The position numbers and the translations under genes were made by a program. A stretch of 6,876 nucleotides of DNA from Bacteroidota bacterium (lineage in GTDB: Bacteria > Bacteroidota > Bacteroidia > Bacteroidales > JAKIYJ01). Positions 1-6,450 of the stretch are shown here, piece by piece. A model generated the notes under the pieces. The model saw nothing but the letters and a program-made list of their open reading frames with translations. It had not been told where the DNA came from and ran no database searches. The stretch's first letter is position 1. Each line of letters starts with the position of its first letter. Location of the stretch: positions 1 through 6,876 of the forward strand of contig JAKIYJ010000077.1 in the NCBI GenBank assembly GCA_022708585.1, read 5' to 3'.

Positions 1-67
1 ATTGTAAAAAAGAAAAATATGAATATTTGCAAAATGACACAGAAACAACTAAAAACTTTCTCACTTA

Positions 68-99
68 TTTGGTTATTTTAAAAAATATATATAATTTTG
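68..99 (+). promoter_or_regulatory. Bacteroidota-type promoter for rpmH
   Basis: A -33 element TTTG (68-71) and a -7 element TAATTTTG (92-99) are separated by 20 bp. They match the Bacteroidota primary-sigma consensus TTTG / TAnnTTTG, whose usual spacer is about 17-23 bp. Transcription would be expected to begin a few bases past 99, which leaves a leader of about 55 nt before the rpmH ATG at 162. Both boxes and the spacing are seen directly; activity is inferred. A palindromic octamer, TTTGCAAA (96-103), overlaps the -7 box. Confidence 0.65.
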
Positions 100-161
100 C
101 AAACTCTTATATATAAAATTTATCATAAATCAATTTTTGAATTAATAATATTTAAATTATA

Positions 162-320
162 ATGAAAAGGACATTTCAGCCATCACAGCGTAAAAGAAGA
201 AATAAACATGGTTTTAGAGAAAGAATGGCTACGGCGAATGGCCGTCGTATATTGGCTGCACGCAGAGCCAAAGGACGCAAAAAACTGACTGTTTCAGACG
301 AAAAGTTACATAAAAGGTAA
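162..320 (+). CDS. rpmH: 50S ribosomal protein L34
   Basis: The 52-residue, extremely basic product is a structural protein of the large ribosomal subunit. Nearly the whole L34 signature can be read: an MKRTFQPS start, an arginine/lysine cluster, HGFRERM at residues 16-22, a glycine-arginine turn and the RRAKGRKKL block near residues 34-42, then a short TVSDEKLHKR tail. The length is normal for L34. The ATG at 162 is the only sensible start, because MKRTFQPS is the family's standard N-terminus. There is no Shine-Dalgarno sequence; the upstream bases are A/T only, as is usual in Bacteroidota. A good promoter lies at 68-99 and the gene is probably transcribed alone or as first gene. The usual bacterial partners rnpA and dnaA are not beside it, which is common in this phylum. 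The frame is intact. Confidence 0.97.
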   Translation: MKRTFQPSQRKRRNKHGFRERMATANGRRILAARRAKGRKKLTVSDEKLHKR

Positions 321-374
321 ACAGATATATAAAATTTTAATGTTTATTTTTTTGCTGTCATTTTTGTTTTTAAA

Positions 375-400
375 AAAGAAATAATATTTCTTTATTTTTT
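375..400 (+). terminator. weak hairpin with T-tract, possible rpmH terminator
   Basis: A perfect 8-bp inverted repeat (AAAGAAAT at 375-382, ATTTCTTT at 386-393) with a 3-nt loop is followed by ATTTTTT and further T-rich sequence. The position, 55 bp after the rpmH stop, suits an intrinsic terminator. The stem has only one G-C pair, and in DNA this AT-rich such repeats arise by chance, so this is tentative. Confidence 0.25.
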
Positions 401-431
401 GTTTTATTTTTATCTGTTTTTCACAAATAAA

Positions 432-683
432 ATGTTTTATTTTTTTATAATAATTATTTTTTTGTACTTTTTTTTTCTTGTTTCAGGAAGGTATATTTTA
501 CCATGGTTAATAAAGAAACATTTTTACAGGGAAGTTCAAAACCATAATAATTATCACAAAAAACACACTAATTACGGCGATATTACAATTGATTCTTCCA
601 ATTCTGATAGAGATACAGAAGCATCTACACAATATGATGTTATTGGTGAATATGTTGATTTTGAAGAAGAAAAAAAAGATTAA
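432..683 (+). CDS. DUF4834-like small single-pass membrane protein
   Basis: An 83-residue protein of unknown function. It begins with one very hydrophobic segment (about residues 2-17, mostly Phe, Ile, Leu and Tyr). This is followed by GRYILPW and a basic patch (KKHFYREVQ, about 25-36), a polar low-complexity middle rich in Asn, His, Ser and Asp, and an acidic end (GEYVDFEEEKKD). The shape, the RY.LP motif after the membrane helix and the YVDFEE ending fit the Bacteroidota DUF4834 family, recognised from memory. I chose the ATG at 432; an upstream in-frame TTG at 399 would add 11 residues but gives no better motif. It lies 55 bp upstream of the yfhO-family gene, probably in the same operon. 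The topology suggests a membrane anchor with a charged cytosolic tail, perhaps a small partner of the next protein (inference). T7, T7 and T9 runs lie in the membrane-helix codons. Confidence 0.75.
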   Translation: MFYFFIIIIFLYFFFLVSGRYILPWLIKKHFYREVQNHNNYHKKHTNYGDITIDSSNSDRDTEASTQYDVIGEYVDFEEEKKD

Positions 684-703
684 CCATATTTATGCATATC
701 TAT

Positions 704-711
704 TAAATTTG
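704..711 (+). promoter_or_regulatory. possible internal -7 box before the yfhO-family gene
   Basis: TAAATTTG matches the Bacteroidota -7 consensus TAnnTTTG and lies 27 bp before the ATG at 739. I find no TTTG or TTG at the expected -33 distance; the nearest TTTG, at 660-663, is too far away. It may be a weak internal promoter or a chance match in AT-rich DNA. Confidence 0.25.
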
Positions 712-738
712 TTTTGCTAATCAACAATTTGTTCATTT

Positions 739-3225
739 ATGAATAAAAATAATTCACAAAAGTATATTCCTTATTTTATAGCCATAATAATTTTTATATT
801 ATTGTCTGTAATTTATTTTGAACCATTATTTGAGGGTAAAGTGGTGCAGCAGGGTGATGTTGTGAACCATAAGGGAATGTCAAAAGAAATTCGCGACCAT
901 AGAGCAAAATATGGAGAAGAGCCTCTCTGGTCAAATTCTATGTTTGGTGGCATGCCTGCATATCAAACCTCGGTGGTTTATAAAGGTAACTTTATAAAAC
1001 ATATTGATAAAATATTACAGTTAGGACTTCCACATCCAGCAGGCATTTTATTTCTTTTATTCCTTGGTTTCTTTATTCTTTTACTCGTTCTCGATGTTAA
1101 TCCCTGGTTGGCTATTGCCGGTTCTATTGCATATGCCTTTTCTTCATATTTCTTTATACTTTTTGAGGCAGGGCATAATTCCAAAATACATGCTATTGCC
1201 TATATGGCACCCGTATTGACAGGTTTTATTCTTTGTTTTAAAAAGAAATATCTTTTAGGCGGCATATTAACCGCTCTGTTTGTCTGTCTGGAAATTAGTA
1301 CAAATCATTTTCAAATCACATATTATCTTATCATTATATTAATAACTCTTGTGATTGTCGAATGTATTTATGCAATTATCGAGAAAAACTTAAAATCTTT
1401 TTTTAAAACTATTTCCGTTTTGTTTATAGCCTGTGTGTTAGCAGTATTACCAAATCTGAATAATCTTCTTGTGACTTATGATTATAGCAAGTACACCACA
1501 AGAGGAAAATCGGAATTAAGTTTTGACAAGGAGAATAAAACAACAGGTTTGGATAAGGATTATGCTACTCAATGGAGTTATGGAATAGGAGAAACTTTCT
1601 CCTTGATGATACCAAATGTAAAAGGTGGAGCAAGTGATTTGCTTGTCAATAATAAAAAAGCTATGGCTGTTATTGACCCCGATTACAGACAGGCAATGGT
1701 TAAAAATAGAATAAGTCAATATTGGGGAGACCAGCCTTTTACTTCTGGACCCGTTTATGTGGGGGCTTTTGTGGTTTTTCTGTTTATTCTGGGATTATTT
1801 ATTTTAAAAGGAAAATATAAGTGGGTACTACTTGTTGCTACATTGTTATCTATTCTGCTTGCATGGGGGAAAAATTTTATGTGGTTTACCGACATATTTC
1901 TCAATTATGTACCAGGATATAATAAATTTAGAGCTGTTTCGATGATACTCGTTATAGCTGAATTATGCATGCCTTTATTAGCAATACTAACATTACGTGA
2001 AATTTATTTAAACCCTTCAATCTTAAAAAATAATATTAAATGGTTTTATACTTCATTAGCATTAACAGCGGGATTAGCATTACTTTTCTGGATAACCCCT
2101 ACAACATTTTTTAACTTTTTTAGCTCGGCTGAATTGCAGGAATTTTCAAAACAGTCGGGTAGGGGATTTGATGAATTTCTTTCAGCAATAGAAAATGCCA
2201 GAATAGCTATTTTTAGGGCTGATGCAATGCGAAGTTTTATATTTATTATTATTGGTGCTGGACTATTATTGGCATGGTCGTATATGAAATTGCCTAAAAG
2301 CGTACTGCTTGTTGCACTTCCTGTAATCTTTCTTGCCGATATTGTGCCTGTTGATAAACGATATTTAAATGATGATAATTTTGTTAAAGCCAAACTGGTT
2401 GAAAATCCATTTCCTATGACTACTGCTGATAAGGCAATATTGCAGGACAAAGATCCGAATTTCAGGGTTTTTAATATGGCTGTTAATACTTTTAATGATG
2501 CCAGTACTGCTTTCTATCATAAATCTATCGGTGGTTATCATGGTGCTAAATTAAAACGCTATCAGGAACTTATTGATTACGTGTTATTTCCTGAAATTCA
2601 AAAATTTTATACTACACTTACCAACAAACCAACAGATTCTTCTATTTATGCTACTCTATCTCAAATGAACGGATTAAATATGCTTAACACAAAATATATT
2701 ATTTATAATAAAGATGCCGAACCACTTAGAAATCCTTTTGCTTATGGTAATGCCTGGTTTGTTGATAATGTTAAGATAGTTGAAAATGCTGATGAAGAAA
2801 TTCTTGAATTACCACATATTAATCCATCTAATACTGCTATTGTTGACAAACGTTATGAAAATATTTTGAAAGACTATAAAGGTGGTAAAGATGCAACCGC
2901 AACTATAAAACTTGTTTCTTATAAAGCCAATCAACTGGAATATATTGCAAAAAATCTTAAAAACCATAACCTTGCTGTCTTTTCTGAAATATATTATGAA
3001 AAAGGATGGAATGCATATGTTGATGGAAAACTTACACCTCATTTTAGAACTGATTATGTGTTAAGAGGTATGATATTGCCACCAGGTGACCATACAATTG
3101 TTTTTAAATTTGAACCTGAAATTTTTTATAAGGCTGAAAAAATATCTTATGCGGGTTCAACTATCTTTTGTCTTGTAATACTTGGTGCTGTGTGTGTTGA
3201 ACTTTATAGAAAAAGAAAAAAATGA
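739..3225 (+). CDS. YfhO-family polytopic membrane protein (GT-C-like)
   Basis: The 828-residue inner-membrane protein has about 13-14 predicted helices. The first is at about 11-27, a cluster spans about 100-240, further helices lie at about 337-377, 400-418, 435-452, 499-514 and 520-535, and a last one is at about 803-820. After the first helix comes a periplasmic loop with QQGDVVNH (D40) and EPLWSNSMFGGMPAYQ (61-76), the hallmark of Bacteroidota YfhO proteins; D40 is a plausible catalytic acid by analogy with GT-C enzymes. A large soluble region (about 540-800) ends with SEIYYEKGWNAYVDG (749-763), VLRGMILPPGDH (774-785) and FKFEPE, typical of the family C-terminus. In Bacillus, YfhO works with CsbB in glycosylating lipoteichoic acid; Bacteroidota lack that acceptor, so the substrate here is unknown. 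The length and frame look complete. The stop overlaps the next start by 4 bp, which suggests translational coupling to the glycosyltransferase. Confidence 0.9.
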   Translation: MNKNNSQKYIPYFIAIIIFILLSVIYFEPLFEGKVVQQGDVVNHKGMSKEIRDHRAKYGEEPLWSNSMFGGMPAYQTSVVYKGNFIKHIDKILQLGLPHPAGILFLLFLGFFILLLVLDVNPWLAIAGSIAYAFSSYFFILFEAGHNSKIHAIAYMAPVLTGFILCFKKKYLLGGILTALFVCLEISTNHFQITYYLIIILITLVIVECIYAIIEKNLKSFFKTISVLFIACVLAVLPNLNNLLVTYDYSKYTTRGKSELSFDKENKTTGLDKDYATQWSYGIGETFSLMIPNVKGGASDLLVNNKKAMAVIDPDYRQAMVKNRISQYWGDQPFTSGPVYVGAFVVFLFILGLFILKGKYKWVLLVATLLSILLAWGKNFMWFTDIFLNYVPGYNKFRAVSMILVIAELCMPLLAILTLREIYLNPSILKNNIKWFYTSLALTAGLALLFWITPTTFFNFFSSAELQEFSKQSGRGFDEFLSAIENARIAIFRADAMRSFIFIIIGAGLLLAWSYMKLPKSVLLVALPVIFLADIVPVDKRYLNDDNFVKAKLVENPFPMTTADKAILQDKDPNFRVFNMAVNTFNDASTAFYHKSIGGYHGAKLKRYQELIDYVLFPEIQKFYTTLTNKPTDSSIYATLSQMNGLNMLNTKYIIYNKDAEPLRNPFAYGNAWFVDNVKIVENADEEILELPHINPSNTAIVDKRYENILKDYKGGKDATATIKLVSYKANQLEYIAKNLKNHNLAVFSEIYYEKGWNAYVDGKLTPHFRTDYVLRGMILPPGDHTIVFKFEPEIFYKAEKISYAGSTIFCLVILGAVCVELYRKRKK

Positions 3226-4520
3226 CCCCCAGGGTTCTTATTATAACTTATTATTGGCCCCCAACAGGTGGCGCAGGTGTACATCGCTGGCTTAAATTTG
3301 TAAAATATCTTCGGGCTTTCAACTGGGAACCGATTGTTTATACTCCGGCAAATCCTCAAATGCCAGCAATTGATGAGACTTTGCTGCTTGATATACCTGA
3401 AAATTTAACCGTAATTAAAAAAAATATCCGTGAACCTTATGATTTATATAAAAAATTTTTAGGTATTAATAAAAATGAAAAAATTAATCCAGGATTTATA
3501 CAGGAAAAGCATAAACCGAAAATTGCTGAAAAAATATCAATCTGGATTAGAGGAAATTTATTTATCCCTGATGCCCGAAAATTCTGGATTAATCCATCAA
3601 CAAAATTTCTTCTTAAATATTTAAAAGAAAATAAAATCAATGTGATTGTTTCAAGCGGACCTCCCCATTCTTTACATCTCATAGCTCTTAAACTGCATAA
3701 AAAAACAAAAATTCCATGGTTAGCCGATTTTCGAGATCCATGGACCGAAATAGATTTTTATAATCAACTTATGCTTACACCCATAGCTAATAGAATACAT
3801 CATAAAATGGAAAAAAAAGTACTGACAACAGCTGACAGGGTTGTTACTATAAGTAATAATTGTGCTCTTAATATGCAGAAAATTTGTAATAGAAATATAG
3901 ATGTAATAACAAATGGTTTCGATGAACCTGATTTTATTAACAATAAAAATATTATACCCGATAAATTTCGTATATCTCATATAGGAGCATTAAACCGCGA
4001 TAGAAATCCCGATTTCTTATGGGAAACCTTATCGGAATTGATTAATGAAAATTCTGGTTTTGCAAGAGATTTACAAATAGAACTTGTAGGAAAAACCGAT
4101 ATTAGTGTTATGGAAAAAATTAAAAGTTGCAGGCTCCTTAATTTTACACAAAAAATTGATTATCTTACACATAATGAGGCTGTTGAACATGAGTTTTCTG
4201 CTGCTGTTCTTTTATTGCTTATAAACAATACACCTGCTTCGGAAGGCATTGCACCAGGTAAACTTTTTGAATACCTCGCTACCAGAAGACCTGTTTTATG
4301 TATAGGTCCCGAAAATGGTGATAGCGCAACCATAATAACTGAAACAAATTCAGGTAAAGTTGTCCCCTTTAATGATAAAATGAAATTAAAAAAAACTATC
4401 CTTGAACTTTATGCTAACTTTAAAAAAGGTATTTTTGTAAACGAAAATTCCAATATTCAAAAATATCAAAGACGTGAACTCACCAGGCAATTAGCCGATT
4501 TACTTGATAGTATGTTGTAA
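3222..4520 (+). CDS. GT4-like glycosyltransferase
   Basis: A 432-residue cytosolic GT-B enzyme with no membrane helix, likely transferring sugar from a nucleotide donor to an envelope glycan or lipid acceptor. The N-terminal domain has the glycine-rich YYWPPTGGAGVHRWLKF stretch (10-26), SSGPPHSLHL (144-153) and ADFRDPW (168-174). The C-terminal donor domain has VITNGFD (228-234), SHIGALNRDRNP (252-263) and PGKLFEYLATRRPVL (345-359). The glutamate of FEYLA (E350) matches the second Glu of the GT4 EX7E motif, but the residue eight positions earlier is Gly342; E341 is one place off, so the motif is non-canonical, as in many KLFEYL-type relatives. The start ATG lies within ATGA shared with the yfhO stop. 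The donor, the linkage and the product cannot be read from the sequence. A fucosyl-, rhamnosyl- or hexosyl-transferase role are all possible. Confidence 0.88.
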   Translation: MTPRVLIITYYWPPTGGAGVHRWLKFVKYLRAFNWEPIVYTPANPQMPAIDETLLLDIPENLTVIKKNIREPYDLYKKFLGINKNEKINPGFIQEKHKPKIAEKISIWIRGNLFIPDARKFWINPSTKFLLKYLKENKINVIVSSGPPHSLHLIALKLHKKTKIPWLADFRDPWTEIDFYNQLMLTPIANRIHHKMEKKVLTTADRVVTISNNCALNMQKICNRNIDVITNGFDEPDFINNKNIIPDKFRISHIGALNRDRNPDFLWETLSELINENSGFARDLQIELVGKTDISVMEKIKSCRLLNFTQKIDYLTHNEAVEHEFSAAVLLLLINNTPASEGIAPGKLFEYLATRRPVLCIGPENGDSATIITETNSGKVVPFNDKMKLKKTILELYANFKKGIFVNENSNIQKYQRRELTRQLADLLDSML

Positions 4521-4541
4521 TAAAAATTTTTATAATTAACT

Positions 4542-4570
4542 GCTTTGATAAATTTCAAATTTATTAGGGT
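4542..4570 (+). terminator. hairpin after the glycosyltransferase, possible transcript end
   Basis: An inverted repeat centred on C4556 pairs 4542-4553 with 4559-4570 around a 5-nt loop. The inner part is perfect A-T pairing and the outer part mixes G-U wobbles, one A-U pair and one C-G pair. It follows the stop at 4520 by about 20 bp. The run after it (TAATTTAATTATTAG) is a poor T-tract, so this may be a 3'-end stabilising hairpin instead of a true intrinsic terminator. Confidence 0.25.
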
Positions 4571-4580
4571 AATTTAATTA

Positions 4581-4611
4581 TTAGATTTTACTTAAATATT
4601 GCGTATTTTTG
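4581..4611 (+). promoter_or_regulatory. candidate promoter of the nonulosonate operon
   Basis: TATTTTTG at 4604-4611 fits the Bacteroidota -7 consensus TAnnTTTG exactly. At the right distance (19 bp spacer) there is only TTAG (4581-4584), one mismatch from TTTG. It would start a transcript near 4618, with a leader of about 45 nt before the ATG at 4662. A 141-bp gap, against overlaps elsewhere, supports a new transcription unit here. Confidence 0.4.
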
Positions 4612-4661
4612 TAAGTATTATTTACAATATGATTAAATCGTTCTTATACTTTGCTTGAATT

Positions 4662-5405
4662 ATGGAAAAGGTATGTATTATCATACAGGCACGTAGTGCT
4701 TCTACACGTTTACCAAACAAGATTTTATTACCTTTTTGGCAAGACAAGAATATTCTGGAAATATTAGTTGAAAGATTAAAGAAAACTGATTTACCAGTAA
4801 TTATTGCTACTTCTTTATCTACGCAAGACAATATTATTGAAGATATTGCCTTGAAAAATTCCGTTTTTTGTTATAGAGGCAGCGAAAATGATGTTTTACA
4901 AAGATTTATAGATACTGCAAAATATTATGATTTTGAAAATATTATACGTGTATGTTCAGATAATCCATTTCTTGATATCAATTCTATAAGTGAACTTTTG
5001 AAAATATCGAGTGCTAACAATTCTGATTATACTGGATATTATGTAAATAACAAGCCTGGCATTCAAACTCATTTTGGTTTATGGCCTGAATATGTAACAC
5101 TAAATTCATTGGAAAAAATTGTAACAAGGACAAATGAGAGCTGTTATCATGAACATGTTACAAATTATATATATACTCATTCATTGGAATTCAATATCTC
5201 CTGGATTAAATTAAATTCTCAATTCAATGATTATGATGAAAAAATAAGATTTACAGTTGATACTGAAAAAGATTTTAAAAATATGCAACTATTAATAAGT
5301 TTGTGTAACAATGATATTAATCCTGATAATTTAATTAATGTTGCATTGCAAAATCAATCAATATTAAATACGATGATGATTCAAATACACAAAAATGCGA
5401 AATAA
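4662..5405 (+). CDS. SpsF-type cytidylyltransferase (CMP-nonulosonate synthetase candidate)
   Basis: A 247-residue cytosolic nucleotidyltransferase expected to activate a nonulosonic acid with CTP to its CMP form. It opens with the nucleotide-binding loop IIQARSASTRLPNKIL (7-22), in which R11, R16 and K20 are the usual phosphate and nucleotide contacts. RGSENDVLQRF (72-82), RVCSDNPFLD (96-105) with its metal-type Asp, YHEHVTNYI (162-170) and RFTVDTEKDF (196-205) follow. This order is that of the SpsF family (spore-coat polysaccharide type), not classical NeuA, whose N-terminus reads like PARGGSKG. The length is normal. It is first in a three-gene operon with a NeuB/SpsE-type synthase and a phosphatase; the pairing with the synthase supports CMP-nonulosonate synthesis. 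The stop overlaps the next start by 11 bp. No Shine-Dalgarno sequence is present. The exact sugar is inferred from the neighbours. Confidence 0.85.
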   Translation: MEKVCIIIQARSASTRLPNKILLPFWQDKNILEILVERLKKTDLPVIIATSLSTQDNIIEDIALKNSVFCYRGSENDVLQRFIDTAKYYDFENIIRVCSDNPFLDINSISELLKISSANNSDYTGYYVNNKPGIQTHFGLWPEYVTLNSLEKIVTRTNESCYHEHVTNYIYTHSLEFNISWIKLNSQFNDYDEKIRFTVDTEKDFKNMQLLISLCNNDINPDNLINVALQNQSILNTMMIQIHKNAK

Positions 5406-6450
5406 ACACACATATATAATAGGAGATATAGGACAGAACCATAATGGATCCGTTGAAATAGCAAAAAAAATAATTGATGGTGTAGCACAACATATTGTAG
5501 ATGCACAATTTAACAGGGAATTGCGACCTATGGATGCAATAAAATTAACAAAGCGCGATTTAAATGAAGAATTGTCAAACAGTGCTATGTTAAAACCTTA
5601 TAACAGCATTCATTCATTTGGAAAAACCTATGGAGAACATAGAAAATTTCTGGAACTTGACGAAACTCAACATTATGAACTCTATCAATATGCGAAATCA
5701 AAAGGGCTTGATGTTGTTGAAACATTATGTTCAAAGGGATGTTTAAGTATTTTTAAATATTTTATACCCGATAGATTAAAAGTTGCCAGTAGAGATTTAA
5801 CCAATTTACCATTATTGGAATCATTAGCTGAAACAAGAATTCCTATTATATTATCAACTGGAATGAGTGGGAAAAAAGAACTTGATGACGCTGTTAATTT
5901 AATTTCAAAATATCATTCAAATATTAGTATTTTACATTGTTTGTCTCAATATCCAAGTGAATATAAAAATATTAATCTTAAAACAATACAATATTTAATT
6001 GATAATTACCCCGATTATACTATTGGGTATTCCGACCATTCCATTGGAATAGTAGTTCCCGTGTGTGCTGTAGCATTAGGAGCTGAAATTATTGAAAAAC
6101 ATATTACCCTTGATCGTAATATGAAAGGAAGCGACCACTGGGGATCATTGAGTTTTGATGGAATACAAAGAATGGTACGAGATATAAATAATATTGAAGA
6201 AAGTCTTGGTAAGTATGGAATGTTTATTTCTGAATCTGTTCAGGGTTCAAAATATAAATTAGAAAGATCTATTGCCAGTAACAAATATTTGCCCGTTGGT
6301 TATATAATTCAAAAAGACGATATTCATATGTTGAGCCCTGGTGATGGATTTAAATGGGCTGAAAAAAATCTTGTCATTGGGAAAAAAGTCGTTTCTCCTA
6401 TTCCAAAAGATGAAATTATTTATAAAAAATATTTGTCTGATGAAAATTAA
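5395..6450 (+). CDS. NeuB/SpsE-family nonulosonate (9-phosphate) synthase
   Basis: A 351-residue PEP-condensing enzyme of the sialic acid synthase family: a TIM barrel (about 5-275) and a C-terminal SAF/antifreeze-like domain (about 288-350). Visible motifs are IGDIGQNHNG (9-18), DAIKLTKRD (47-55), KVASRDLTNLPLL (129-141), PIILSTGMSG (150-159), LHCLSQYPS (180-188), GYSDHSIG (211-218) and EIIEKHIT (231-238). H215 and H236 match the metal-binding histidines of Neisseria NeuB. The SAF domain shows ERSIASN (290-296) and SPGDGFKW (314-321). Three points are odd. The normally invariant Glu of AEIG is Asp11; the TPF loop after strand 4 is replaced by ETLCSKGC (109-116); and the Arg of RPGxG is Ser314. 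An Asn/Arg-rich insertion lies between the first helix and the DAIK strand. The Ser314 change argues against ManNAc as substrate and for a sugar 6-phosphate such as mannose 6-phosphate, giving KDN-9-phosphate. It overlaps both neighbours by 11 bp. Confidence 0.88.
   Translation: MRNKHTYIIGDIGQNHNGSVEIAKKIIDGVAQHIVDAQFNRELRPMDAIKLTKRDLNEELSNSAMLKPYNSIHSFGKTYGEHRKFLELDETQHYELYQYAKSKGLDVVETLCSKGCLSIFKYFIPDRLKVASRDLTNLPLLESLAETRIPIILSTGMSGKKELDDAVNLISKYHSNISILHCLSQYPSEYKNINLKTIQYLIDNYPDYTIGYSDHSIGIVVPVCAVALGAEIIEKHITLDRNMKGSDHWGSLSFDGIQRMVRDINNIEESLGKYGMFISESVQGSKYKLERSIASNKYLPVGYIIQKDDIHMLSPGDGFKWAEKNLVIGKKVVSPIPKDEIIYKKYLSDEN

Noticed and set aside
92..161. A riboswitch or structured leader upstream of rpmH
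   Set aside because: The leader is short and almost entirely A/T; I see no stem with G-C pairs or any known leader motif.
399..431. TTG start at 399 for the DUF4834-like protein
   Set aside because: It adds 11 residues with no conserved feature; the ATG at 432 gives a compact start directly at the membrane helix and has the A-rich upstream sequence seen at other starts here.
978..3042. Open frames on the minus strand inside the yfhO-family gene, the longest at 2046-2450
   Set aside because: They lie antisense to a clear, intact coding region, show no recognisable motifs, and have low-complexity translations expected from AT-rich antisense DNA.
3437..3980. Minus-strand open frames inside the glycosyltransferase gene
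   Set aside because: They are antisense to conserved GT-B motifs and have no family features of their own.
4622..4831. A 69-codon minus-strand frame over the start of the cytidylyltransferase gene
   Set aside because: It covers the nucleotide-binding loop of the real gene in antisense and has no motif or promoter support.
4662..5405. NeuA or KdsB identity for the cytidylyltransferase
   Set aside because: The N-terminal IIQARSASTRLP loop and the GSENDVLQRF motif are of SpsF type, not the PARGGSKG type of NeuA or the KdsB pattern.
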